From contig NC_022600.1 in NCBI RefSeq assembly GCF_000484535.1, positions 868,001 through 932,000 of the forward strand: a stretch of 64,000 nt of DNA, written 5' to 3'. Origin of the DNA: Gloeobacter kilaueensis JS1. GTDB lineage: Bacteria > Cyanobacteriota > Cyanobacteriia > Gloeobacterales > Gloeobacteraceae. Below, piece by piece: positions 34,888 through 42,174 of the stretch; within the stretch, counting starts at the first letter, position 1; the number at the start of each line of letters is the position of its first letter. The notes below the pieces were generated by a model that did not search any database, had not been told where the DNA came from, and saw only the letters and a list, made by a program, of their open reading frames with translations. A program made the position numbers and the translations under genes.

Positions 34888-35252
34888 GGGGCTGCACTGG
34901 CTTCGACATTCCAGAGAAAGCCGTCCATGCAGGCCGGGAGTGAGTCCGACCCCCGTTAAATCAGGCTCAAAAACAATAAGTGCGAACAACATCGTTCCCT
35001 TTTCCCGCGCTCGCGTAGCAATCGCTGCGTAGAACGGGTCTCGCAGGACGGACCCACGACGGTCTGTGAGATACGGCTAGTGGGTGCTCCGGTAAACGTC
35101 CTTCGTCGCGTCACCGGCTAAGCTTAGACGATGAATCCCGTTATCCGGAATAAGCGATAGCCCCCGCTCCTTGGGTCAATCGAGCTAAGCCTGTGAACGA
35201 ATGGTAGGTGAATAACTGCGGATGGACAGGGGTTCGATTCCCCTCAGCTCCA
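34888..35252 (+). ncRNA. ssrA: tmRNA (transfer-messenger RNA)
   Basis: A one-piece tmRNA of 365 nt that rescues stalled ribosomes. The 5' GGGGCTG (34888-34894) pairs with CAGCTCC (35245-35251), and a T-arm with GGTTCGATTC lies just before the 3' end; CCA is not encoded. The tag frame begins at GCG 34982 and ends TAG 35030-35032, encoding ANNIVPFSRARVAIAA. The NNIVPF core is the cyanobacterial type. The tRNA-like 3' half is a common phage attachment target, and an integrase gene follows. Confidence 0.95.
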
Positions 35253-35258
35253 CTTCTT
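35231..35258 (+). other. putative attL (prophage attachment site in ssrA 3' end)
   Basis: The last about 20 bases of ssrA (GGTTCGATTCCCCTCAGCTCCA) followed by CTTCTT form the probable left attachment site, because a tyrosine integrase starts 147 bases downstream and everything after it is phage-like. The exact core cannot be delimited without the right end, which is outside the window. Confidence 0.55.
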
Positions 35259-35301
35259 AAAAACCGCTCAGCAAGCCATAGACAGCTTTTGAGCGGTTTT
35301 T
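35259..35301 (+). terminator. intrinsic terminator after ssrA
   Basis: AAAAACCGCTCA (35259-35270) pairs with TGAGCGGTTTTT (35290-35301) over a 19-base loop, giving a GC core followed by a T-run. It ends the tmRNA transcript, and since it lies past the presumed att core it is phage-supplied DNA. Confidence 0.75.
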
Positions 35302-35398
35302 GCTTTGTGCCCTTTTAGTCAAAAATAATGGCTGAAATGACGTTTTTGGATTAAATAGACGCTAAATTTAGTCCAGAAATAGTCCAGGACTACTGTGA

Positions 35399-36502
35399 AT
35401 GGATGACCTCATCAGGGCGGCTAACGGACGCCTGAAAGCGGCAAGGGCGGGCGTCACGATCGAGCAGCGCGGCAACCGGCTATCTTTGCGGGCCACGCTG
35501 CCAGCGCCGCCGGGTGAGCCAGTGGACTACAGGCAGCGCCGCATACCGTTAGGCATCCTGGCAAGCCTCGACGGCTGCCGTCACGCTGAGCGACTGGCGA
35601 ATGAATTGGCGGGCCAATTGGCGACAGGCCGCTTCGACTGGACGCTGTGGCGGCCTGAAGAACCGCCAGAGGCCGCCCCAACCGTGGCCGACTGGCTTGA
35701 GCGATTCCGGCGCGACTATTTCGAGCGTCGGGGCACAGAGCCAAAAGTGTTGAGCACATGGGAAAGCGAGTACTCGCGGCCCCTCCGTCGGGCGGGCAGC
35801 CTTGATGTGCCTCTCACCGCTGCCTGGGTGCGAGCGGCGATCCTCTCCATTCCCGCGCAGGAAAAGACGAGGCAGCGCGCCGCAACTTGCCTGGGCGCGC
35901 TCAGCAAGTTTGCTGGACTGCAGTTGCCCTTTGATACCGCCGATCTTCGTGGAACCTACACCGGCCTGAAGGCCGCGCCGCGCAACTTGCCTACCGATGA
36001 AGTGATCGAGCAGGTACGCCTCACTGTGCCGGACAACGGTTGGAGGTGGGTCTATGGAATGCTCGCCGCCTTTGGGCTGCGGCCCCACGAGGTCTTTCGG
36101 ATGGTGTCGGTGGAGTCGATGGCGGACGGCGGGGCAATCCTCCAGCTCAGCGAAGATACGAAGACCGGCGCGCGCTACTGCTGGGCGCTGCATCCTCGCT
36201 GGGTAGATAAGTGGGGGCTTCTCGAAGCTAAGAGGCCGGATCTAGATCTGAGCAAGCCAAACGAGAACCTCGGCCATCAGGTGAGCCAGGCATTCGTGCG
36301 CTACCGACTGCCCTTCCCTGCCTACAATCTCCGGCACGCCTGGTGCGTTCGGGCACTCACCTACAACCTCGACACGGGGCTGGCCGCTCAGATGGCCGGG
36401 CACAGCCTTGCGGTCCACCAGCGGCAATATTGGCGGTGGATCCGGGCAGATCACCACCGCCGGGCCTACGAGCAACTGATGCTCCGGCCCAACCGACCCT
36501 GA
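35399..36502 (+). CDS. phage tyrosine integrase
   Basis: The 367-residue protein catalyses site-specific recombination. The catalytic domain shows Arg228 (AAFGLRPHE), Lys256 (EDTKTG), Arg312 within YNLRHAW, His335 (MAGHS) and the nucleophile Tyr344 (RQYWRWI). The box II His of the HxxR motif is replaced by Tyr309. An N-terminal arm-binding part precedes. ATG 35399; no clear ribosome site. It lies directly next to ssrA, the presumed target. Confidence 0.9.
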   Translation: MDDLIRAANGRLKAARAGVTIEQRGNRLSLRATLPAPPGEPVDYRQRRIPLGILASLDGCRHAERLANELAGQLATGRFDWTLWRPEEPPEAAPTVADWLERFRRDYFERRGTEPKVLSTWESEYSRPLRRAGSLDVPLTAAWVRAAILSIPAQEKTRQRAATCLGALSKFAGLQLPFDTADLRGTYTGLKAAPRNLPTDEVIEQVRLTVPDNGWRWVYGMLAAFGLRPHEVFRMVSVESMADGGAILQLSEDTKTGARYCWALHPRWVDKWGLLEAKRPDLDLSKPNENLGHQVSQAFVRYRLPFPAYNLRHAWCVRALTYNLDTGLAAQMAGHSLAVHQRQYWRWIRADHHRRAYEQLMLRPNRP

Positions 36503-36641
36503 CCGCCGGAAAATTAAAAATCTCAAGCGAATCAAAAAGCCATTAAATCCGCTAAGCTTCTCACTGTGCGGATTTCAGCGTTTCAGCAGCCCAAATTTGG
36601 GCAGCGAGTCAAAACCCGACCAAATCTTTCAAAAATTACTA

Positions 36642-36671
36642 TTGACTTTTAATCCTTTAGCAAGTTACTAT
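36642..36671 (+). promoter_or_regulatory. promoter with overlapping inverted repeat
   Basis: TTGACT (36642-36647) and TACTAT (36666-36671) are spaced by 18 bases, ahead of the gene at 36712. An inverted repeat AATCCTTT (36651-36658) / AAAGGATT (36682-36689) straddles the -10, and TTACTAT occurs twice (36637 and 36665). This is the arrangement of a repressible promoter. Confidence 0.55.
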
Positions 36672-36711
36672 CAAGGTATCAAAAGGATTGAAATAGCAAA
36701 GGAGAAAGCAA

Positions 36712-37095
36712 ATGACCGTGATCAAGCAAGCAGACGGCAGCATCAGGATTTCCGAAATCGTCACCAAACCAAACGGTTCAGATAGCAGCTATCTTGCTGT
36801 TGGAATATTCCAGACAAAAACCGATGAGTTTGGCGACATTAGCACTGAATTTAAGCGGCTGGGGTATCCCGACAAAATGGAATCGCAAGGTATCCGTGCA
36901 AAGAAAATCGTAGACGGAAAGTACGGATCGGCGCAACAGTCGATCCAATGGACAATTCTGATGAGTCCCGCCGCCGCTCAAAAGTATTCCATCGCTCTTG
37001 TCCGCACTGGTAGCGGATATGGCGGACGTCGTCCAGGGGGTACGGAAATCGTTTGGGAGCCCGGGCAGACCCAAAACGTCATAAATTTGGCATGA
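36712..37095 (+). CDS. phage hypothetical protein
   Basis: A 127-residue protein preceded by AAAGGAGAAAG. Lys/Ser-rich with beta-like strands (YLAVGIFQTKTDEFGDIS, SIQWTILMSPAAAQKYSIAL) and a Gly-rich loop. No recognised family. Its local base composition is more AT-rich than its neighbours, pointing to separate acquisition. It overlaps the next gene as ATGA. Confidence 0.55.
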   Translation: MTVIKQADGSIRISEIVTKPNGSDSSYLAVGIFQTKTDEFGDISTEFKRLGYPDKMESQGIRAKKIVDGKYGSAQQSIQWTILMSPAAAQKYSIALVRTGSGYGGRRPGGTEIVWEPGQTQNVINLA

Positions 37096-37406
37096 ACGAT
37101 CGCACTTTTGCGACGATGAGGGCCGTGGCGCAAGCCATCCGCGCCAACCCCGGCAATCCGGGCTTTGAGGATCTGGGCAGGCGTAACAGCAAAGTGCCTA
37201 GGCGGGTTCTGGCGGCCCTCAAGCTCTGCCAAGATAAACCGCAAACCGCCCTCACCCTGGCTTTGGAGTTGGGGGTGAGCGAAGATTATGCCCGCGCCAT
37301 TCTCCGGGCACTTCGAGAAGCCGGGCTGGTTGATACCGCCGACGCGCCGCCGGATCTGCGAGGCAAGATCGGCAGACCACCAAAAGCAAGCGCACAGCCC
37401 GAGTAG
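37092..37406 (+). CDS. small winged-helix-like DNA-binding protein
   Basis: ATG 37092 overlaps the preceding stop; 104 residues. The segment PQTALTLALELGVSEDYARAILRALREAGLVD is a helix-turn-helix followed by a wing-like turn, and the tail KIGRPPKAS is AT-hook-like. Probably a transcription regulator acting with the coupled upstream gene; target unknown. Confidence 0.6.
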   Translation: MNDRTFATMRAVAQAIRANPGNPGFEDLGRRNSKVPRRVLAALKLCQDKPQTALTLALELGVSEDYARAILRALREAGLVDTADAPPDLRGKIGRPPKASAQPE

Positions 37407-37488
37407 CGCCGGGCAAGCGGAACTGGCGCGGCGACGACGCATAATCCCCGCCAGCCGCCGCTACTATCCTTGTAACTTGAAAGGCTCT

Positions 37489-37519
37489 CCCCGGTTCGAC
37501 CCCCTCGCGCCGGGGTTTT
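37489..37519 (+). terminator. possible terminator between convergent genes
   Basis: CCCCGG (37489-37494) and CCGGGG (37510-37515) form a 6-bp stem with a 15-base loop followed by TTTT. It lies between the plus-strand regulator gene and the stop of the minus-strand gene at 37518. Confidence 0.45.
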
Positions 37520-37778
37520 ACTTTGTGCGCTTCTTGTCCCTGCTGCGCGGATCTTCATCGGCGACGGCGGGAACCGGCGGCGGTTGCGGTGGCTTCCCAT
37601 TGCTATACCCCGGACACTGCGGAGCCTCCCCGCCAGGCCGTGAGTACGCAGATCTGGCCCCACAGCGATGGCCCCGAGCGTCGAGGTCGTCGGGGCAGAG
37701 GCAGCGGGCGCTGGCGGCGTGAGGCAGAAGAAAAACGGCTGCGACAAAGAAGAGAACAGCGGAGAACATTATTTTCAT
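37518..37778 (-). CDS. small exported Cys-rich protein
   Basis: 86 residues with a signal peptide (MKIMFSAVLFFVAAVFLLPHAASA) and a short mature part with four Cys (RCLCPDDLDARGHRCGARSA and APQCPG), likely two disulfides, ending in a Pro-rich basic tail. The spacing suggests a small extracytoplasmic domain. The start overlaps the stop of the upstream membrane gene as ATGA. In a lysogen it would be exported; a surface-altering or exclusion role is speculative. Confidence 0.55.
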   Translation of the reverse strand: MKIMFSAVLFFVAAVFLLPHAASARCLCPDDLDARGHRCGARSAYSRPGGEAPQCPGYSNGKPPQPPPVPAVADEDPRSRDKKRTK

Positions 37779-38155
37779 TTCCCAGACCTTGCGGCAATAT
37801 CGTTCGCGATCGCAGCCTCGTCGTAGACAGTAGGCACGCCGCCCTTTCTGTCGTAGCTGTAGTAAAATCGCCCGACTTCAAGCGCGAATACCCTGGCCTC
37901 GGTGGACTCAGGGTGCCTCTCTAGGATGCGCAACGCAGCCTTATATACTCTGCTGCGTTCTGGTCCTCCGATCGCCTCTGCCTGTACTCGCAGCAAGTTG
38001 AGCCCTGGCGCTAAATCAGATAGAGCTACATCTCCTTTTTCAAGCTTTGCTATAAAATCTTGAACTGCCGGGGTTTTTGCTGGTGGCTCAAAAATTATAA
38101 AAGCTGCTGCAACAACTATCAGGCCAACAATCACAATGGTCGCAAACAGAGCCAT
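37775..38155 (-). CDS. membrane-anchored small protein of the leftward prophage cassette
   Basis: A 126-residue protein with one N-terminal membrane helix (MALFATIVIVGLIVVAAAFIIF) and a soluble helical part (AVQDFIAKLEKGDVALSDL, YKAALRILERHPESTEARVFALEVGRFYYS) that looks like one TPR-type pair. First gene of a two-gene minus-strand operon lying between the integrase side and the repressor, the usual place of lysogenic-conversion genes. Confidence 0.55.
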   Translation of the reverse strand: MALFATIVIVGLIVVAAAFIIFEPPAKTPAVQDFIAKLEKGDVALSDLAPGLNLLRVQAEAIGGPERSRVYKAALRILERHPESTEARVFALEVGRFYYSYDRKGGVPTVYDEAAIANDIAARSGK

Positions 38156-38374
38156 AGAGCCGTGATCTGGGATAGGAGCAGAAGCACTCTACATCGATTT
38201 CTCCCCTGTTTGGGGGGATAGACCTAAGTTTATAGAATCTTCATAGACGGTGAAATCCCGTTGCGGCTAAGCACATGAACAAATGAGCATTTTTTGAGCA
38301 AAAAACGAACATGGACATGCGTTCATGCTCTCAGGCAAAATGTCCTCAGTTTTGTTCTGCCTATCACGTCCCTT
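38156..38374. promoter_or_regulatory. intergenic region with CATGAAC/GTTCATG inverted repeats
   Basis: The 219 bases between two minus-strand genes contain CATGAAC (38274-38280) and GTTCATG (38321-38327) as a perfect 7-base inverted repeat, with another GAACATG at 38307-38313 inside it. This would be the control region of the leftward two-gene cassette and may bind the prophage repressor. No coding frame is supported. Confidence 0.4.
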
Positions 38375-38989
38375 TCAGTTTTCAGGTGTTTCATGCTCAG
38401 CCGCACTCAGCACCCTAGGTTCCGCGCCAGAAAAGTACACAATAAGCGTCTCCTTTACAGACGATTTCATGGATGTAATGTCCACCCTAGCTGGTCTCGC
38501 TTCTACAGGCAATTGATAAGTCGCCTTACATATATCAAAATATCTTTGGGTAAGATCTCTGTCGATTCCGTCGATTCTGTCAATTTGTTCTACGCGATTG
38601 CGAACGCTCCGTGCTTTGTATGGTGCCGATTCACCTTCTTCATCCGAAAAAACGTCTTCCTGGTCAAGGTTGGTGGCACCAGAATCATCCCAGGCTGTTA
38701 GATTTTTGACATCCAGACCTTTGATCAGCTCCGCTGCGGTCGTTTTATAAAGACTGGCGATAGCTATAAGAGCATCAAATGGAAACGGGAATTTGCCTGA
38801 CAAGTAATTCGTCAGAGTTGGGCGCTTAATGCCTGTTTCTCTTGCTACATGAGCAACAGTGTGCTTAGCAGCGCGCATTAATGCCTTTACTCTCTGAATC
38901 AATATTTTGCCTGACTCCGCCGAGGACGGCGAAACAGCATGGGGCTGATCAGGCAGATTATTGACAGGATGTTCGATTTCTGACATCAT
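38375..38989 (-). CDS. phage repressor-like XRE-family regulator
   Basis: From ATG 38989 the product has 204 residues; earlier ATG codons would run into the facing Cro-like gene. An XRE helix-turn-helix lies at about residues 28-90 (KHTVAHVARETGIKRPTLTNYLSGKFPFPFDALIAIASLY). The C-terminal half is acidic and has no Ser-Lys S24 peptidase signature, so it is not a LexA/CI-type self-cleaving repressor. Divergent from a Cro-like gene across 48 bases: the lysogeny switch. Confidence 0.7.
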   Translation of the reverse strand: MMSEIEHPVNNLPDQPHAVSPSSAESGKILIQRVKALMRAAKHTVAHVARETGIKRPTLTNYLSGKFPFPFDALIAIASLYKTTAAELIKGLDVKNLTAWDDSGATNLDQEDVFSDEEGESAPYKARSVRNRVEQIDRIDGIDRDLTQRYFDICKATYQLPVEARPARVDITSMKSSVKETLIVYFSGAEPRVLSAAEHETPEN

Positions 38990-38996
38990 GAGCTTG

Positions 38997-39016
38997 CTGG
39001 TTATCCAAGTTACCAG
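38997..39016. promoter_or_regulatory. operator-like palindrome in the repressor/cro switch
   Basis: CTGGTTATCCAAGTTACCAG is an imperfect 20-base palindrome (CTGGT/ACCAG arms) located in the 48-base gap between the divergent repressor and Cro-like genes. A second short repeat GTTAC (39009-39013) / GTAAC (39022-39026) overlaps it. These are the best candidates for repressor binding sites. Confidence 0.45.
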
Positions 39017-39037
39017 TAAGCGTAACATCGGCAGCTT

Positions 39038-39334
39038 ATGCAAACGAAGATCAGCCTTTCATTGCCGCCTGTAGATGGGCCTTTCATTAAGGCCGAGCTT
39101 TCGCGCCGCAATGTCGAACTTCAAGACATTGCGGCTGCGGTTGGCGTCTCGGCGACGATTGTCAGCTTGGTCATTTCAGGCCACCGCAGTTCAAAGCGGG
39201 TAGCGCAAGCTATTGCAGCCGCTGCTGGGGTGCCTGTTGAGAAGGTCATCGCGCTTAGAAAATCAAAAGCTCAGGCTCCCTCTACCAAAGTTGCGCCTGA
39301 GCCAGTGACCACTACTACGAGGTCAACCACATGA
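39038..39334 (+). CDS. Cro-like helix-turn-helix protein
   Basis: A 98-residue protein whose residues 20-75 form an HTH (AELSRRNVELQDIAAAVGVSATIVSLVISGHRSSKRVAQAIAAAAG). It faces the repressor gene and is the first gene of the rightward early operon, the position of Cro. Its Thr-rich tail is probably disordered. The stop overlaps the next start as ATGA. Confidence 0.7.
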   Translation: MQTKISLSLPPVDGPFIKAELSRRNVELQDIAAAVGVSATIVSLVISGHRSSKRVAQAIAAAAGVPVEKVIALRKSKAQAPSTKVAPEPVTTTTRSTT

Positions 39335-39753
39335 TACCGCATTCAAAAGCCTCAGCAGCGGGCCGACCCGCTCTGGGGGGAGTGGAAGTTGCTTGCGGGG
39401 CGCACCCTCTACGCGCCCCTCTTTTTCCCGCCCCCAGATCTGCCGAATATCTCGAAGCCAAGGTGCTCGAACTTGAGCACGAGCTCGCCGCTGCCTACCG
39501 CCAGATTGGCGGCCTGCAGGATCATATCCGCGCCCTCGAGGCCGAGGCCGATCAGCGCAACGCTCTGATCTTCCGCCAGGCCGCGCTGCACTTTGCTGCC
39601 CAGCGCGTCATTGCCTGCTGGGAAGAGCAGGGTGGCGGCGAAGAGCAGGAGGTCCGCCTCGCTATGGCCCTCAACTGGCTCCGCGAGGCTCTGGCTGGGA
39701 GGCCCGCGCCGAGGTACCTGCCCGCTGAGTGGCTGAAGGGAGGTGCGGCGTGA
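39331..39753 (+). CDS. phage coiled-coil protein
   Basis: 140 residues. A disordered N-terminus is followed by a coiled coil (SAEYLEAKVLELEHELAAAYRQIGGLQDHIRALEAEADQR) and a Trp-containing C-terminus. No known family. Overlaps both neighbours by 4 bases. Confidence 0.55.
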   Translation: MIPHSKASAAGRPALGGVEVACGAHPLRAPLFPAPRSAEYLEAKVLELEHELAAAYRQIGGLQDHIRALEAEADQRNALIFRQAALHFAAQRVIACWEEQGGGEEQEVRLAMALNWLREALAGRPAPRYLPAEWLKGGAA

Positions 39754-40349
39754 CACCAGAAGCACTGCAAAAAATCCTCGCGGATCACCTCGAATGGATC
39801 GGGTCGCTCGGCGAGCGCGGCACCAGGGCCAACCTGTACGGGGCCAACCTGACGAGGGCCAACCTGTACGGGGCCAACCTGACGAGGGCCAACCTGGAGG
39901 GGGCCAACCTGTACGGGGCCAAGCTGACGAGGGCCAACCTGTACGGGGCCAACCTGGAGGGGGCCAACCTGACGAGGGCCAACCTGTACGGGGCCAACCT
40001 GACGAGGGCCAGCCTGGAGGGGGCCAACCTGGAGGGGGCCAAGCTGGGCAAGGAAACGAAAATCTCACCCGAGACACGTCTGCCCACCGGCGAACTCTGG
40101 AGCGAGTACCTGGCCGAAGTTGTGCCCGCGCTTTGCACCGCCGGGGGCCGGAAACTTGAGGAAGTGGCGGGCCATTGGGACTGCCACACCTGGGAGAACT
40201 GCCCGATGGCTGCCGCGTTCGGCGTGCAAGGAATTGAAGAAATTCCGCTTCTGTTTCGCCCGCGCGCTCAGCAGTTCGTGCCACTGTTCGACGCCGGGCT
40301 AATTCCGTGCCCAGTTGCCAGGTCCGAGGCGGCGGAGGTGCAGCCGTGA
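39750..40349 (+). CDS. pentapeptide-repeat protein
   Basis: GTG 39750 overlaps the upstream stop. The 199-residue product holds fifteen consecutive A(N/K/S)LXX pentapeptides (residues about 27-101), which fold as a square beta-helix, then an unrelated 98-residue C-terminal domain with several Cys/His (DCHTWENC, CPVARS). Pentapeptide proteins can mimic DNA and inhibit gyrase, but short repeats in phages are often uncharacterised. An upstream ATG (39729) is less likely. Confidence 0.8.
   Translation: MTPEALQKILADHLEWIGSLGERGTRANLYGANLTRANLYGANLTRANLEGANLYGAKLTRANLYGANLEGANLTRANLYGANLTRASLEGANLEGAKLGKETKISPETRLPTGELWSEYLAEVVPALCTAGGRKLEEVAGHWDCHTWENCPMAAAFGVQGIEEIPLLFRPRAQQFVPLFDAGLIPCPVARSEAAEVQP
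39828..40052 (+). repeat. 15-bp tandem repeat encoding pentapeptides
   Basis: Fifteen units of GCCAACCTGnnnggg or the ACGAGG variant run without a break. The units are nearly identical at the DNA level, with only GCC-AAG and GCC-AGC variants, which points to recent expansion and a capacity for repeat-number change. Confidence 0.85.
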
Positions 40350-40576
40350 GCAAATTGCACCCCGAAGTTGTTGGCTGTCCTTTTCAGCAAGCCCCGGCTT
40401 TCAGCTATTGGCGCTACAGCCCCAGCCGCTCTGCTGTGCCGGTGCTGGTTGTGGCGCTGCTCGGTTCTGAGCGTGCTCAGGTCCGGCTTCTGGAGAATCC
40501 CTGGCCGGGCACGCTGGGAGACTTTATCCACGTCCGCACCATCCTGCGCAGCCAGCTGCAAAGGGGGCGCTCATGA
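40346..40576 (+). CDS. phage hypothetical protein
   Basis: GTG 40346 overlaps the pentapeptide gene as GTGA; 76 residues (VSKLHPEVVGCPFQQAPAFS at the start, WPGTLGDFIHVRTILRSQL at the end). No recognised motif. Held as real because of overlap with both neighbours. Confidence 0.45.
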   Translation: MSKLHPEVVGCPFQQAPAFSYWRYSPSRSAVPVLVVALLGSERAQVRLLENPWPGTLGDFIHVRTILRSQLQRGRS

Positions 40577-40791
40577 ACGAACACGCCCCCCCCGCACTGC
40601 TTCTTGCCAGCAGCGAGCGGCTTTTTCTCGAAGTCACCGAGCCGCTGGATCAACTGATCGCCCTCAAGCTGGCCGGGATTGTCCGCCAGCTGGTGAGCGT
40701 GGCCTACTCGATGGGCCATGCCGACGGCGGTCAAGCGCCCCAGCCGTGTACCGCCTGCCCGGCAAAAGGAGGTAGCGATGCCCAGGATTGA
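40573..40791 (+). CDS. phage hypothetical protein with CxxC motif
   Basis: 72 residues, ATGA-coupled to the previous gene. Helical front (ERLFLEVTEPLDQLIALKLAGIVRQ) and a CTAC pair near the end. Function unknown. Confidence 0.5.
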   Translation: MNEHAPPALLLASSERLFLEVTEPLDQLIALKLAGIVRQLVSVAYSMGHADGGQAPQPCTACPAKGGSDAQD

Positions 40792-41305
40792 ACTGCCCTT
40801 TGGCGGCGATCTGACCATTCCAGTGCCGCCACCGCAAGAAGAGGAGCGGGCCGCCGCCGATCTGCAAGATACCCGCGACTATTACCTGGCCGATCAGGAG
40901 GCGCACGATCTGGCGGACAAGCTGATCTTCAGCTGCTTCGAGCTGGTCCACCTGCGCAATGTGCCGATTCGCATTCTCATGCGGCGACCTGAGCGCTCAA
41001 GCAAAGGGCGGCTCACGATGGGCAGCGCCCATAAAGCGAGCCCTCGCGATCAGGCCCTGCACGGCTGCACTTTTGTGATCGTGCTGTGGGAGAAGTTTTG
41101 GAAGGGGGAGCCTCGCAAGCACGAGGCTTTGTTGTTCCACGAACTTTGCCACTGCTGGGTTGACGAAGAGGGCAAAGCGAAGCTCGTCGGCCACGACATC
41201 GAGGAGCACTACGCTGTCATCCGCCGTTACGGGGACTGGCAGGGCGAGGTTGAAGACGTTGCTCGGCAGCTCAGCCTCTTTGGCAAGGGAGGCAGCGATG
41301 AGTGA
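40778..41305 (+). CDS. putative phage metallopeptidase domain protein
   Basis: ATG 40778, preceded by AGGAGGTAGCG, gives 175 residues. The motif EALLFHELCHCWVDEEGK contains HExxH (HELCH), followed by LVGHDIEEHYAVIRRYG, the arrangement of the PhageMetallopep family of phage metalloproteins, found in many tailed-phage early regions. Role unknown; zinc binding is likely, peptidase activity not proven. Confidence 0.75.
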   Translation: MPRIELPFGGDLTIPVPPPQEEERAAADLQDTRDYYLADQEAHDLADKLIFSCFELVHLRNVPIRILMRRPERSSKGRLTMGSAHKASPRDQALHGCTFVIVLWEKFWKGEPRKHEALLFHELCHCWVDEEGKAKLVGHDIEEHYAVIRRYGDWQGEVEDVARQLSLFGKGGSDE

Positions 41306-41621
41306 TAACCCGCCCCGCACCCACAACGGCGACCAGTTGCCCGTCCGCTATGAGGGCGGCAAACCGGAGAGCCGACCCGCCGCCGTAGGTGGCAGCAGTT
41401 GGGTTGAAGTCGATCTCTGCACAGCTGCTGGGATCAAGATTGGCACCTGCAGGATGCCTGAAATTGAGTCGCTGAAGAGCGCGATTGCAACTCAGAACGG
41501 CGTTTTCATCTACGACGAAGAGTCAGATCGCTACTTGAAGGTGCCTACTTACTGGCCTGCTCCGAGCCAGTTGCACTTCAACTTTGCTGCTGGCGACTCG
41601 CCGCGTGGAGGTAGCTCATGA
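41298..41621 (+). CDS. phage hypothetical protein
   Basis: ATG 41298 lies in the end of the metallopeptidase gene; 107 residues. A Pro-rich start is followed by beta-like strands (SSWVEVDLCTAAGIKIGTCRMPE, NGVFIYDEESDRYLKVPTYW). Unknown function. Confidence 0.5.
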   Translation: MSDNPPRTHNGDQLPVRYEGGKPESRPAAVGGSSWVEVDLCTAAGIKIGTCRMPEIESLKSAIATQNGVFIYDEESDRYLKVPTYWPAPSQLHFNFAAGDSPRGGSS

Positions 41622-41818
41622 GCAAGATCGCCGTATTACACGCGCGGATCAAGGAGGCAGCCTGGGAGCCTCGCCCAGGCTGCCGGGTCGCCGTCGCCAT
41701 TGTCCAGGCCGACGATTCACTGCTCCAGATTCTGCCTCTGGAGAGCCCTTACGGCGACGGCTACGAGCGCCGATGGGTGCCTGCTTCCTCAATCACCCTT
41801 CTGGAGGTGCGGCCATGA
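41618..41818 (+). CDS. phage hypothetical protein
   Basis: 66 residues, ATGA-coupled on both sides. It reads like a small beta-barrel (GCRVAVAIVQADDSLLQILP, RRWVPASSITLLEV). No family recognised. Confidence 0.45.
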   Translation: MSKIAVLHARIKEAAWEPRPGCRVAVAIVQADDSLLQILPLESPYGDGYERRWVPASSITLLEVRP

Positions 41819-42174
41819 TCGCAGGAGCACCTCGCCGGGGGCCGGGCAGGCCGCGCAAGAGCCAGCCACTGGCAGCTATAAAGGCAGTCATTGGTGATGG
41901 CGTCGGCACCCTGCCGCCTCTGGACAGGCGCTGGATCGGGGCCGCAGCAGCCTCTGCTGCCCTGGATATGAGCGCCCGGCTGTTGCGCACCTGGGCGGCC
42001 AACCCCAGTGCCTACGGCCTCACCTACGGCGTCCATTACCGGGATCTGGCTGGCCCTGCCTCGCGCCGCGCCAGCTACCAGTTCTGTGTCGAAGAGATCC
42101 GCGCTCTCATCTCGCGCCCTCCCTGTCTGCGCGATGCGGCCCGTGGGCAGGGGGGTGGCGATGTCAGCCACTAA
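41815..42174 (+). CDS. AT-hook-bearing small protein, possible DNA-binding
   Basis: ATG 41815 gives 119 residues. The N-terminus RRGPGRPRKS is an AT-hook-like basic motif. The middle (IGAAAASAALDMSARLLRTWAANP...GVHYRDL...YQFCVEEIRALIS) resembles the MerR/excisionase-like helix-turn-helix of phage proteins that bind DNA. Function inferred only. Confidence 0.5.
   Translation: MIAGAPRRGPGRPRKSQPLAAIKAVIGDGVGTLPPLDRRWIGAAAASAALDMSARLLRTWAANPSAYGLTYGVHYRDLAGPASRRASYQFCVEEIRALISRPPCLRDAARGQGGGDVSH

Noticed and set aside
37480-37519. GGTTCGACCCC resembling a tRNA T-arm
   Set aside because: No acceptor stem, D-arm or anticodon arm can be folded around it; it is better explained as the loop and stem of a hairpin terminator.
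38294-38701. A plus-strand frame of 135 codons overlapping the repressor gene
   Set aside because: It is antisense to the HTH repressor, its composition is unlike other genes here, and it lacks a ribosome site.
39828-40052. Short tandem repeats that could be taken for a CRISPR array
   Set aside because: The 15-bp units have no spacers, lie in frame in one gene and encode pentapeptide repeats. No other CRISPR-like repeat was seen in the window.
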